From NCBI GenBank assembly GCA_022820365.1, contig JAJEFO010000065.1:1-64000 (forward strand): a stretch of DNA of 64,000 nt, written 5' to 3'. Origin of the DNA: Silicimonas sp. Its GTDB lineage: Bacteria > Pseudomonadota > Alphaproteobacteria > Rhodobacterales > Rhodobacteraceae. A program made the translations under genes and the position numbers. Every line of letters begins with the position of its first letter. Positions within the stretch are counted from its first letter, which is position 1. A model generated the notes under the pieces. That model had not been told where the DNA came from, did no database searches, and saw nothing but the letters and a program-made list of their open reading frames with translations. Below, piece by piece: positions 34,954-44,602 of the stretch.

Positions 34954-37900
34954 GTGAGCTTTGCCGAACTCAGCGCCATGTCGAATTTCACCTTCCTCAC
35001 CGGTGCCTCGCACCCTGAGGAATACATCGACCGTGCCGCGCTCCTTGGCCTCTCGGCCATTGCGATTGCGGATGTGAACTCGGTTGCAGGCGTTGTACGG
35101 GGACATGCCCGTGTCCGGGAAATCGCGCGACAAGTGAAGGAACGCCTGGCCAGCGACCTGATAGGCCCGCCCGCCCCGATGAAAGGCTGGGAAAAGGAAA
35201 GACAGGTTTTTGAAAGCTATCCGGGCGGCAAGGCGCGCCGGAAGAACGGCACCCTCGCATCAGAGGAACTGGAAGGCCTGCCTGGCAGCACGCGTGCGGC
35301 AATTGAAACCGGAACGGAGCCTGCGCCGCTGGAAACCTCCGCCGCCATACTGAACGTGCCACGCCTGATCCCTGGCGCACGGATCACGCTCGACACCGGC
35401 TTTTCAGCCACCGCGCTTCCGAAAACCCGCAAGGGCTGGGGCAATCTTTGCCGTCTCATTTCGCGCGGGCGGCTTCGGGCAGAGAAGGGTGACTGCCTCC
35501 TCTACATGGATGACCTTGTCGAATTTGGCGCAGAACTCGCCCTCTTGATTCATCCGCCTGAGGAGGGAAGCTCGAAGGGCAGTGCCGAACCCGGATCCCC
35601 CCGGCAAGAAGACGCCCGCAACGCCTCCCGGGCAGAGAGCCTCCGGAGCGCCTGGCAAGCACAGGCGAACCGGTTGTCACGCCATTTTCCCCGGGACAGC
35701 TATCTCGTGATGAGCCCCCGCTATGACGGACAGGATGCCGAACGGCTCGACAGTCTCGCCAAGCTTGCGAGGCAGCTGGGTCTTCCTGCCGTCGCCTCCG
35801 CGGCCCCCCGCATGCATCACGGCTCCCGCCGCAAGCTCGCGGATGTGCTGACCGCGATCCGCACCGGCGTGCCGGTCAAGGATCTGGGTCGCGCAGCCCT
35901 TGCGAATTCCGAGCAGAGATTGCGAGACGAGACGGAGATGCGCCGCCTGTTCGGCCCCCATGGCAAGGCCGTAGATCGCGCCGCCCGACTGGCGGCATCC
36001 CTCGCCTTCTCGCTCGACGAGCTCCGCTACGAATATCCCTCGGAAGTCGCCGAAGGCCAATCCGCCGCCGAACGCCTGCGCGAACTTGCCTATGAAGGGC
36101 TCGAGAAACGCTATCCCGATGACTCCGCCTCCGAGCGTGTGCGAAACCTTCTCGAGCATGAACTGGCATTGATCGCCAAGCTGGAATACGAACCGTATTT
36201 CCTCACTGTCTACGACGTGATGGAGTTCGCCCGTTCCAAGGACATTCTCTGCCAGGGCCGGGGAAGCGCCGCAAATTCAGTGGTATGCTACTGCCTCCGC
36301 ATCACTTCGGTTTCCCCGGAGATCGGCTCCATGGTCTTTGAGCGCTTCGTCTCGGAGGCCCGGGAAGAGGCGCCCGACATCGACGTCGACTTCGAGCATG
36401 AGCGCCGCGAGGAAGTGATCCAGCACATCTATGACCGCTACGGGCGGGATCGCGCCGGTCTCTGCGCCACGGTCGTGCATTACCGTGGCAAGCGCGCGAT
36501 CCGAGAAGTGGGTCGCGCCATGGGTCTCACCGAAGATACGGTTCGAGCGATCTCGTCCCAGCTCTGGGGCTTCTTCGACACTTCCGGCATGGCGGAGCAA
36601 CGGCTCCGCGAGGTCGGCCTCGACCCCGATGACCGCCATCTGTCGCAAACGCTCGAACTGGTCTCTCAGATCCAGGGCTTTCCCCGCCACCTCTCGCAGC
36701 ATGTTGGCGGCTTCGTCATCACTGAAGGCCGGCTCGACGAGCTTGTTCCCATAGAGAACGCCACCATGGAGAACCGGACCGTCATCTGCTGGGACAAGGA
36801 CGACATTGATGCCCTCGGGATCCTGAAGGTCGATGTGCTGGCCCTTGGCATGCTTTCCTGCATCCGGAAGGCGTTCGAGCTGCTCAAGCTCCATCACCGG
36901 ATCGAGCACTCTATGGAAAAACAGCCGCCGCCCGAAAAGGACGTCTACGACATGCTCTGCACGGCAGACTCGCTTGGCGTCTTCCAGGTCGAAAGCCGCG
37001 CCCAGATGAGCTTCCTGCCACGCATGAAACCACGCAACTTTCGCGATCTCGTCATCCAGGTCGCCATCATCCGTCCGGGGCCCATACAGGGTGACATGGT
37101 CCACCCCTATCTCAGGCGGCGGAACGGCGAGGAGAAAATCGAGTATCCCTCGGGCGAACTCGAGGAGATACTTGGCAAGACCAACGGCGTGCCCCTGTTC
37201 CAGGAGCAGGCCATGCAGATCGCCATCACCGGCGCAGGCTTCTCGCCGGATGAAGCGGACCGGTTGCGGCGCTCGCTCGCCACGTTCAAGAGACATGGGA
37301 ACATCAGCGATTTCCGGAACCGCTTCCTCAAGGGCATGCGCGAAAACGGATACGAAGACGATTTCGCCGAGCGCTGCTTTTCCCAGCTCGAAGGCTTCGC
37401 AAGCTACGGGTTTCCCGAAAGCCATGCGGCTTCCTTCGCAATCCTCGTCTACATTTCAGCCTGGATCAAATGCTTCCATCCGGGCATCTTTGCCTGCGCA
37501 CTCCTGAACTCCCAGCCAATGGGCTTCTACGCTCCGGCCCAGATCGTCAGGGATGCCCGGGAGCACGGGGTCGAGGTGCGCCCGCTCGACATCAACGAGT
37601 CCGCCTGGAACAACATCATGCAACCCGATGGCGGCGGCGGACTGGCCTTGAGGCTTGGCTTCCGGCAGGTGAAATCCGTAAGCGAGGAGGACGGGACCTG
37701 GATCATGACCGCTCGCGGCAACGGATATCGCGCGGTCGAGGACGTCTGGCGCAGAGCCGGAACCGCGCCGCACGTTCTGCGAGCGCTGGCTGAAGCCGAC
37801 GCTTTCGCAAGTCTCGGGATTTCGAGGCGCGATGCGATCTGGGCGGCAAGTGCGATCGCCTCGACCAAGCCTCTTCCGCTTTTCGCCAACGACCTCGATG

Positions 37901-38091
37901 GTGAAGCCATCAAGGAACCCGCAGCGCGCCTGCCTGAAATGACCCCGGGCGAGCACGTAGTCGAGGATTATGTCGCGATGCGACTGACACTCCGCGCCCA
38001 TCCAATGGCCTTTCTCAGGCATCGGCTGACACCGCAAGTGCAGCCCCCCGGAGGACGGGAACGAACGGGAAGAAGGGGACTGTGCGCTTGA
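34954..38091 (+). CDS. dnaE2: Error-prone DNA polymerase III alpha subunit DnaE2
   Basis: 1045-aa translesion polymerase. The N-terminal PHP-like domain starts SFAELSAMSNFTFLTGASHP; the polymerase palm carries the catalytic PDIDVDFEHERREEVIQ and GRGSAANSVVCYCL; EADRLRRSLATFKR and YGFPESHAASFA are C-family motifs. The start is GTG 34954, downstream of the LexA box; an ATG at 34816 would place the box inside the gene. Two features are odd. There is an insertion-rich PHP region (about residues 65-235), and the protein ends soon after LTLRAHPMAFLRHRL, without the OB-fold (VAGLVLVRQRPG-type) that usually follows. imuA and imuB, its usual partners, are absent here. Confidence 0.92.
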   Translation: MSFAELSAMSNFTFLTGASHPEEYIDRAALLGLSAIAIADVNSVAGVVRGHARVREIARQVKERLASDLIGPPAPMKGWEKERQVFESYPGGKARRKNGTLASEELEGLPGSTRAAIETGTEPAPLETSAAILNVPRLIPGARITLDTGFSATALPKTRKGWGNLCRLISRGRLRAEKGDCLLYMDDLVEFGAELALLIHPPEEGSSKGSAEPGSPRQEDARNASRAESLRSAWQAQANRLSRHFPRDSYLVMSPRYDGQDAERLDSLAKLARQLGLPAVASAAPRMHHGSRRKLADVLTAIRTGVPVKDLGRAALANSEQRLRDETEMRRLFGPHGKAVDRAARLAASLAFSLDELRYEYPSEVAEGQSAAERLRELAYEGLEKRYPDDSASERVRNLLEHELALIAKLEYEPYFLTVYDVMEFARSKDILCQGRGSAANSVVCYCLRITSVSPEIGSMVFERFVSEAREEAPDIDVDFEHERREEVIQHIYDRYGRDRAGLCATVVHYRGKRAIREVGRAMGLTEDTVRAISSQLWGFFDTSGMAEQRLREVGLDPDDRHLSQTLELVSQIQGFPRHLSQHVGGFVITEGRLDELVPIENATMENRTVICWDKDDIDALGILKVDVLALGMLSCIRKAFELLKLHHRIEHSMEKQPPPEKDVYDMLCTADSLGVFQVESRAQMSFLPRMKPRNFRDLVIQVAIIRPGPIQGDMVHPYLRRRNGEEKIEYPSGELEEILGKTNGVPLFQEQAMQIAITGAGFSPDEADRLRRSLATFKRHGNISDFRNRFLKGMRENGYEDDFAERCFSQLEGFASYGFPESHAASFAILVYISAWIKCFHPGIFACALLNSQPMGFYAPAQIVRDAREHGVEVRPLDINESAWNNIMQPDGGGGLALRLGFRQVKSVSEEDGTWIMTARGNGYRAVEDVWRRAGTAPHVLRALAEADAFASLGISRRDAIWAASAIASTKPLPLFANDLDGEAIKEPAARLPEMTPGEHVVEDYVAMRLTLRAHPMAFLRHRLTPQVQPPGGRERTGRRGLCA

Positions 38092-38591
38092 CTGAAACGG
38101 CGCCATTTACCAACGTGGAAAACGTTGGAAGGGCAGGTCTCCTACCGAATTTCGCAACGGCATCGCGCGGCCCAGGCCGCGCCGAAACGGCCCGCATTGC
38201 GGGGAAAACGACACGGGGCGTCCGGGACTGCCGCATCTGCATGGCGAGGGGACGTTGGCACCGGCTCACTCGATAAGCCGTAAAGTCATCTGTCTAAGCT
38301 GGGACGCAGTGCGCTTTGAGTGGGAACCCCCTTGACGAGAGAGGCGATTTCGGGCGAATCCATCCATGAATTTGAAACGACACATTTGAACCCCAAAGTG
38401 CCGCAATGAAGCCTGAGGCACGCCGTATTTTTCGATAGCATATTGCTCGACGCCGCAGCGGCAGAGGTTTTCCCGGCGGACAACCCGTTCAACGACCAGG
38501 TTCTCGCCTTGGCATCTGCGCGTGGCTACAAACAGTGATGCGCCGTGCGGTTCCCGGGATCTCTTCGGGCGGCGGCATGGGAACAGATGCT
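38092..38591. other. Intergenic region downstream of dnaE2
   Basis: About 500 bases. It holds a hairpin (38110-38128) and, in one plus frame from about 38412 to 38526, a short gene-like tail (FFDSILLDAAAAEVFPADN, ending ASARGYKQ) that may be the 3' end of a lost gene. I cannot identify it. No missing dnaE2 OB-fold sequence is visible in any frame. Confidence 0.4.
38110..38128 (+). terminator. Hairpin after dnaE2
   Basis: CCAACGT and ACGTTGG pair around GGAAA, 18 bases after the dnaE2 stop. No T-run follows, so it is at best a weak terminator or an mRNA-end stabiliser. Confidence 0.3.
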
Positions 38592-40277
38592 ATGGAATAC
38601 GAATTCGATCTCGGCAGGTACTCTCGGCCGCTTGCCACGCGCAATCCCGAGACACAGCTCTGGTTCGACCGTGGCCTGTTGTGGCTCTATGGCTTCAACC
38701 ACGAGGAGGCGGTGTTCTGCTTTCGCGAGGCGCAGCGAGCCGACCCGGACTGTGCAATTGCGTTCTGGGGGGAAGCCTACGCCGCAGGACCCTTCATTAA
38801 CCTGCCCTGGTGCTGGATGAGCGAGACGGAAGCCCGAGACGCAATCAACACATGCTCCATAGCCACCTTGGCGGCGATGGAGCGACGCGACGGCACCACT
38901 CCGGTCGAACGCGCCCTCATCGAGGCCCTTCCGTCCCGCTACCAGCGCAACGCCGTGGTCTCAATGGACGAATTCTCCCGCTGGGATGATGACTTCGCCT
39001 CCCGCATGCGGGAGGCGCATCACCGCTTTCCGGACGACGCCGACGTGGCCAGCCTCTTTGCGGAGGCCCTGATCACCCGTACGCCATGGCGCCTCTGGGA
39101 CCTAGATACCGGGGAAGCCGCGGATGGCGCCGACACGGAAGAGGCGCGAGACGTGCTGGAATCGGCCATGCGGGCACGCAGGGACGCAAGGCGGGCACCG
39201 CACCCGGGCATGCTTCACATGTACATCCACGTGATGGAGATGTCGCGGAATCCCGAGTGCGCGCAGGCCGCCGCCGACGATCTGCAGCTGCTGTCGCCCG
39301 ACAATGGGCATCTCAACCACATGCCCTGCCACATCTATCTCCAGTGCGGACGCTACGGGGATGCCGTGACGGCGAGCCGCAGGGCGGTGCGTGCGGACGC
39401 CAAATACGCCCGCCGCGTGGGCCCTTTCAACTTCTATACCACCGCGCGCTGTCACGATTTCCATGCCATGATGAGCGCGGCAATGATGCTGGGGAACCTT
39501 GGCGGTGCCCAGGAAGCGGCGCGGGGCATTGACCGTACGGTAACACCGGATCTGCTCCGACAGGACCGCCCGCACCTGGTCGCGACGCTCGATGCCTACT
39601 GTTCCTCGACGGTCCACGTGCCGGTTCGTTTCGGGCAGTGGCGCGAAATCGTGGAAGCTCCCATGCCCACGCACCCCGAACTCTACGTCGTGACGACCCT
39701 CATGCATCACTACGCCAGGGGCGTAGCCCATGCAGCGCTCGGCGAATTCGAGGCTGCGGAACGGGAGATCGAGAGCCTCGATGCAGGCGCGGCCACGCTG
39801 CCGGAAACCCGCCTCTACTTCAACAATGCGGTACGGGACATCATGGCGATTGCCCGGGCGATGCTATGCGGGGAATTGGCCTATCACCGAGGCGAGCGCG
39901 AATCCGGCTTTGCCCACCTCCGGGAGGCGGTGCGGCGCAGCGACCAACTGGCCTACAGCGAGCCTTGGCCGTGGATGCATCCGCCACGCCACGCCCTTGG
40001 CGCCCTGCTCCTGGAAGACGGGCAATTGGAGGAGGCCGAAACGACATACCGAAAGGACCTTGGCCTCGACGACGAAGGCAGGCGCTGCCTGCAAAACCGC
40101 GGCAACGTGTGGGCTCTGCATGGTTACCACGAGTGCCTGCGGCGCCTTGGCCGACTTCGGGAGGCGGAAGAGATTGCCCCGCAGTTGACCGCCGCCCTTG
40201 CCCGAAGCGACACGCGGATCGACTCGTCTTGCCATTGCCGGAAGCAGACGCTCGGCGCGTTGCCGGATCAGGGTTGA
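38592..40277 (+). CDS. TPR-like protein with conserved His/Cys motifs (copy 2)
   Basis: 561-aa paralogue of the gene at 28870, colinear over its whole length. It starts MEYEFDLGRYSR against MHHYDLGTYSR in copy 1 and keeps HPGMLHMYIHVMEM, HMPCHI, ARCHDFHAM, PWRLWDLDTG and a terminal SSCHC. Degenerate TPRs are present (GFNHEEAVFCFREAQRADP). Conservation of the histidines and of the Cys-X-Cys tail between clearly diverged copies argues for a catalytic or metal-binding role. In-frame ATGs at 38535 and 38577 exist; 38592 best matches copy 1. Confidence 0.8.
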   Translation: MEYEFDLGRYSRPLATRNPETQLWFDRGLLWLYGFNHEEAVFCFREAQRADPDCAIAFWGEAYAAGPFINLPWCWMSETEARDAINTCSIATLAAMERRDGTTPVERALIEALPSRYQRNAVVSMDEFSRWDDDFASRMREAHHRFPDDADVASLFAEALITRTPWRLWDLDTGEAADGADTEEARDVLESAMRARRDARRAPHPGMLHMYIHVMEMSRNPECAQAAADDLQLLSPDNGHLNHMPCHIYLQCGRYGDAVTASRRAVRADAKYARRVGPFNFYTTARCHDFHAMMSAAMMLGNLGGAQEAARGIDRTVTPDLLRQDRPHLVATLDAYCSSTVHVPVRFGQWREIVEAPMPTHPELYVVTTLMHHYARGVAHAALGEFEAAEREIESLDAGAATLPETRLYFNNAVRDIMAIARAMLCGELAYHRGERESGFAHLREAVRRSDQLAYSEPWPWMHPPRHALGALLLEDGQLEEAETTYRKDLGLDDEGRRCLQNRGNVWALHGYHECLRRLGRLREAEEIAPQLTAALARSDTRIDSSCHCRKQTLGALPDQG

Positions 40278-40505
40278 CGCAATGAGTCGCGCGCCTTCCC
40301 GGGCAAAGAGACTTCCGTCCCAATGTTCCCGTCTGATTCGTCGCATCCGGACTTCCGACTGTTCCGACCGGTTGCCAGCCCAGCCGCTTGGCACGGCGAT
40401 GGCGGTCAAGGAAAAGGGCTTGCCAAGAGTGAGGTTCACGAAAGTCCCCTGACCGATTCCGCCGGGCTCCGTGACCTGACTCCATACCTGAACGAGGCCG
40501 AGACC

Positions 40506-41084
40506 ATGCCCGATCCAGTTGACGAAAGGCCACGCTGCTTTGGCTCAAGTTCGACGCTATATGCCTGCTATCACGACACGGAATGGGGCGTGCCCGTTCA
40601 CGACGACCGTACGCTCTTCGAGATGCTGATCCTTGAGGGTGCGCATGCTGGCCTGTCTTGGGAAACGATCCTGAACAAGCGTGAGGGCTATCGCGACGTC
40701 TATCACGGCTTCGACGTCGAGAGGGTCGCCGCCATGAGCGACGGCGAACTGGCGACCGCACTTCAGAACCCGGCTATCGTGCGCCATCGCCAGAAGGTGC
40801 CGGGCGCACGGACGAACGCACGTGTCTTCCTGGACATGCAGGGCGAATACGGCACGTTCGCAGACTGGCTCTGGGATCACGTGGATGGAACTCCCATCCG
40901 GGGCACCTGGAAGAAGGTCACGGACATTCCGGCGACAACGCCGCTGGCCGAAAGCATCTCGAAGGCCCTGAAGCGCCGCGGCATGACCTTCGTGGGACCC
41001 ACGATCATCTACGCCTATCTTCAGGCTGTCGGCGTCGTGAACGACCACTACCAAGGATGCTGGAAGAGCGCCGATCTCACTTGA
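40506..41084 (+). CDS. tag: DNA-3-methyladenine glycosylase I
   Basis: 192-aa base-excision repair enzyme that removes 3-methyladenine. The zinc-binding snap is complete: Cys11 (RCFGS), His23 (YHDTEWG), His181 and Cys185 (NDHYQGCW). The recognition region LFEMLILEGAHAGLSWETIL contains the conserved Glu. The start at 40506 is chosen over 40323 because Cys11 must be near the N-terminus. Its last bases overlap the convergent transglycosylase gene. Confidence 0.95.
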   Translation: MPDPVDERPRCFGSSSTLYACYHDTEWGVPVHDDRTLFEMLILEGAHAGLSWETILNKREGYRDVYHGFDVERVAAMSDGELATALQNPAIVRHRQKVPGARTNARVFLDMQGEYGTFADWLWDHVDGTPIRGTWKKVTDIPATTPLAESISKALKRRGMTFVGPTIIYAYLQAVGVVNDHYQGCWKSADLT

Positions 41085-42246
41085 GACGTTCCAGAATTTC
41101 GTGACTCGCATAGCCGTCAGGCGGCAATCCCCGACTCGCCTGAAACGCACGGATCGCGTCCATCGTGTTCGGCCCGATGATCCCGTCCGTACCTTGCGTG
41201 TCGAATCCGCGCGCCACCAGCATCCGCTGCATCTCCATTTTCTCGGCAACACCGAGATTCCTATCTTTCCGCGGCCACCCCGACCGGAACGAATCTCCGC
41301 CGCCTATGCGGTCTGCAAGATGGCCCACCGCGATCACGTAGGCATCGGCAGCGTTGTACAGCCTCATGACCTGGAAGTTGTCGAAGATCATGAAGGCGCC
41401 GCCGCGCCAGCCGGCCGGCAGGAGGATCGAGGCGAACCCGTGGTCAGGGATGCGCCGGGCCCTGGCATCGCGAACGCCCATGGCCATCCAGTCATTGACG
41501 GTCTTCCTGATGCGTCGATTCGCAAGCGCAAGATCAAACCTGTGCGAAAGCGCAACCTCCCTGCCCCATGGCTGCCCCTTCCGCCAGCCGCAGTGCCGGA
41601 GAAAGGACGCCGTCGAGGCCAGGGCATCGGTGGGATCATCCGACCAGATGTCGCGTCGCCCGTCACCTCGAAAGTCCACTGCATGGTCAAGATATGTCGT
41701 CGGAATGAACTGGGTGTGCCCCATGCCTCCGGCCCAGCTTCCCTTGAGGCGTTTCGGCAAGACGTTTCCCGTCTGGACAATCTTCAGGGCGGCAATCAAC
41801 TGGTTCTCGAAGAACTGCGCCCGCCGCCCGTCGAAAGCCAGCGTCGCCAGCGCCTCGATCACGGGCGTGTCGCCGCGACAGGCGCCAAAGTCGCTCTCTG
41901 CTCCCCAGACGGCTGCCAGGATTGCAGCCTCGACATCGAACCTCGCCTCGATCTCAGCGAACAACCGCCGGTTCCTTTGCAGCACTGCGCGTCCGTCTCT
42001 CACGCGCGCATCCGAGACCACTGCGTCCAAGTAGTTCCATATCTGCCGGGTGAACTCCGGCTGTCTCCGGTCCTTTTGGATCACTTCCGCATTGAAACGA
42101 ACGCCACGAAACGCGACATCGAAAACTCCGTCGCGAATGCCGGATACGCGGGCCCTCTTGCGAAACCGGTCGATCCAGCGCAGGAAGCCAATGCCCCCCC
42201 TGGCCGCATCCGGAACGCTCGGTCCTGCCACGTCACGGACATTCAT
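41077..42246 (-). CDS. Lytic murein transglycosylase (MltB-type) with peptidoglycan-binding domain
   Basis: 389-aa cell-wall enzyme. The SLT_2 catalytic domain (residues about 35-305) has the catalytic Glu in ILAAVWGAESDFG and the MltB signature GSWAGGMGHTQFIPTTY. A PG_binding_1 domain closes the protein (LVARGFDTQGTDGIIGPNT, AIRAFQASRGLPPDGYAS). No clear signal peptide is visible in the 34 N-terminal residues, so export is uncertain; a later start would not add one. The ATG overlaps the RNase R stop. Confidence 0.9.
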   Translation of the reverse strand: MNVRDVAGPSVPDAARGGIGFLRWIDRFRKRARVSGIRDGVFDVAFRGVRFNAEVIQKDRRQPEFTRQIWNYLDAVVSDARVRDGRAVLQRNRRLFAEIEARFDVEAAILAAVWGAESDFGACRGDTPVIEALATLAFDGRRAQFFENQLIAALKIVQTGNVLPKRLKGSWAGGMGHTQFIPTTYLDHAVDFRGDGRRDIWSDDPTDALASTASFLRHCGWRKGQPWGREVALSHRFDLALANRRIRKTVNDWMAMGVRDARARRIPDHGFASILLPAGWRGGAFMIFDNFQVMRLYNAADAYVIAVGHLADRIGGGDSFRSGWPRKDRNLGVAEKMEMQRMLVARGFDTQGTDGIIGPNTMDAIRAFQASRGLPPDGYASHEILERLK

Positions 42247-44480
42247 TGCCTCTGCCGCTTCGGCTTTGCCGCCTTCCTGCGGGCCTTGGTCACCTTGCGG
42301 CGGCCAGGCATGAGAATCCTGCGCGCTCGGGGCAGCGCCTTGCCGTCGATTTCAAGAAGTTCCAGCAAGATGCCGCCGGTTGCCGGCACTGCCTCGGCCA
42401 GCCGGACCAGCACCCGCTGCCCGACTGAAATCACGGTGTTCGTGTCATCGCCCGTCAAGGTCTGTGCGTCGCGATCGAAATGGAAATACTCGTATCCGAT
42501 GTCGCGGACAGGAATGAGCCCGTCCGCCCCGGTCCCATCGAGCTCGACAAACGCCCCGAAGCGCTGGACGCCGGAAATGCGCCCGGAAAGCTCAGTTCCG
42601 ACCCGGTCAGCCATGTACGCCGCTAGGTAGCGGTCGGTAGTGTCGCGTTCGGCCTGCATGGAACGCCGTTCAGCATTGGAGATGCGCTCGGCAGTGACGC
42701 CGAGCCGTTCCGTCTCAGCGTCCGTCAAGCCATCGTCACCCCAGCCATGGGCACGGATCAGCGCCCGATGAACCACGAGGTCCGCATAGCGCCGAATGGG
42801 TGACGTGAAATGTGCGTAGGCTTTCAACGCGAGCCCGAAGTGCCCGAATTTCTCTGGACTGTAATATGCCTGTGTCATCGAGCGCAGCACAGTGAGATTG
42901 ATGAGCACGCCGTCATCCGTTTCCGCTGCGGCGGCGAGAAGCCGGTTGAGGTTTCGGGTATTCAGGACCGTGCCGGCATTGAAGGGAAGTCCGGCGGCCT
43001 TTGCGGTTTCCTGCAATGCGCGCATCTTCTCGCGTGACGGCTCCTCGTGAACCCGGAACAGGAGCGGCATCCTGCCGTCAATGAGCGTCCGCGCGGCTGC
43101 AACGTTGGCAAGAACCATGAATTCCTCGATCAGACGATGCACATCCAGACGCTCCTTGAATGCCACCGACCTGACCTTGCCGGCGTCGTCCAGGACAATC
43201 TCTCGCTCCGGAAGGTCGAGGTCGAGCGGCTGGCGACGATCTCGGGCGCTGCGCAGCGCGGAATAGGCGGCCTGGAGCGGTTTCAGGACCGTGTCTCGCA
43301 GCGGTTCCGTCCTGTCATCGGGCCGACCGTCCAAGGCGACCTGCGCCTCTTCGTAGCTGAGCGAAGCCACCGAGCGCATCAGGGCGCGCTGGAATTCGTG
43401 TGCGATCAGTTCGCCATCTGCGTCAATCACGAGGCGCGCGGCAATGCATGGCCGCGTTTCGCCTTCGAGGAGTGAGCAGAGGTCTCCCGACAGGCGATCA
43501 GGCAGCATTGGAACCACCCGATCAGGGAAGTATGTCGAATTGCCACGCTCCCGGGCCTCGAGATCAAGGGCGTTTCCGGGCCTGACGTACTGAGCGACAT
43601 CGGCAATTGCGACCCAAAGGACATGCCCGCCCGCGTTGTCCGGGGATTGGTCAGGTTCGACCCAGACCGCATCGTCATGATCGCGCGCGTCCGCCGGATC
43701 GATGGTGACGAACGGCAGCGACGTCAGATCCGCACGCGCACCTGGATCCACGGGCCGCGCGGCATCCGCTTCGGCGATGACATCATCCGGAAAGTCGTCC
43801 CGAAGACCGTGCTGGTGAATGGCGATCAGCGATACGGACTTGGGCCGCGACGGGTCGCCGAGACAGGAGACTATTCGTGCATGAGGAAGACCGAGGCGCG
43901 TCCTTGGACCGCTTTGTGCGGCCTCAACCAGTTCGCCGTCCTTCGCTCCGCCATCCGCGCCTGACGGCACGTGCCATTCTCTCGACGCGCCCTTGTCGAT
44001 CGGCACGATGCGCCCGCCGGAATCCGACTTGCGGAATATCCCGAGAATCTTGCCCGGGCTGGTGCCGATGCGACGGATGAGGCGTGCCTTGTAAGAGTGC
44101 AACTCGCTCTTGACTTCGTCGAGGCGCGCGAGAATGCGGTCTCCCGGTGCCAATGCGGGATCGCCGGACCCCTGCACGACCAGGATCGTGGGCGCTTGCC
44201 CTTGACCCTGCCATTCCAGCGGGTGCGCAACCAGGTCTCCATCGGTGTCGGCCCTGTCCAACTGCAGAACCGATACCGGAGGGAGACGGCCGGGATCGCG
44301 ATACGTCTTGCGGCGCTTCGCGAGCAGGCCCTCGGCTTCCAGTTCCTTCAGCAGGCGCTTGAGATCGATCCGGGCCGGGCCCTTGACGCCGAAGGCTCTT
44401 GCAATGTCGCGCTTAGATGCCTTCGACGGGTTGTCGGACACCCAAGCCAGAATATCTTCTTTCGCGGGAATCCGGGTCAT
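42243..44480 (-). CDS. rnr: Ribonuclease R
   Basis: 745-aa 3'-5' exoribonuclease for structured RNA. Order: N-terminal helix-turn-helix (PSKASKRDIARAFGVKG), cold-shock domains, RNB catalytic domain (TIDPADARDHDDAVW with the Mg-binding aspartates; FTSPIRRYADLVVHRAL) and an S1 domain (SGRISGVQRFGAFVELDGTGADGLI). A basic C-terminal tail ends the protein. The transglycosylase gene follows with an ATGA overlap. Confidence 0.95.
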   Translation of the reverse strand: MTRIPAKEDILAWVSDNPSKASKRDIARAFGVKGPARIDLKRLLKELEAEGLLAKRRKTYRDPGRLPPVSVLQLDRADTDGDLVAHPLEWQGQGQAPTILVVQGSGDPALAPGDRILARLDEVKSELHSYKARLIRRIGTSPGKILGIFRKSDSGGRIVPIDKGASREWHVPSGADGGAKDGELVEAAQSGPRTRLGLPHARIVSCLGDPSRPKSVSLIAIHQHGLRDDFPDDVIAEADAARPVDPGARADLTSLPFVTIDPADARDHDDAVWVEPDQSPDNAGGHVLWVAIADVAQYVRPGNALDLEARERGNSTYFPDRVVPMLPDRLSGDLCSLLEGETRPCIAARLVIDADGELIAHEFQRALMRSVASLSYEEAQVALDGRPDDRTEPLRDTVLKPLQAAYSALRSARDRRQPLDLDLPEREIVLDDAGKVRSVAFKERLDVHRLIEEFMVLANVAAARTLIDGRMPLLFRVHEEPSREKMRALQETAKAAGLPFNAGTVLNTRNLNRLLAAAAETDDGVLINLTVLRSMTQAYYSPEKFGHFGLALKAYAHFTSPIRRYADLVVHRALIRAHGWGDDGLTDAETERLGVTAERISNAERRSMQAERDTTDRYLAAYMADRVGTELSGRISGVQRFGAFVELDGTGADGLIPVRDIGYEYFHFDRDAQTLTGDDTNTVISVGQRVLVRLAEAVPATGGILLELLEIDGKALPRARRILMPGRRKVTKARRKAAKPKRQRQ

Positions 44481-44602
44481 GTCCGGCGCGTATCACGGGA
44501 CGTGGACGAGGTCACGCCGGTTGATGGTGCGCTGCATCCGCTCCTGGCGCGCTTCCATGGATTCTGCCGGGGCAAGGCCAGGATGGCAGAAAGTCGATTT
44601 CG

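Noticed and set aside
38412-38526. Gene-like tail (FFDSILLDAAAAEVFPADN)
   Set aside because: It is too short, has no start and matches no family I recognise; it is kept only as a remark in the intergenic entry.
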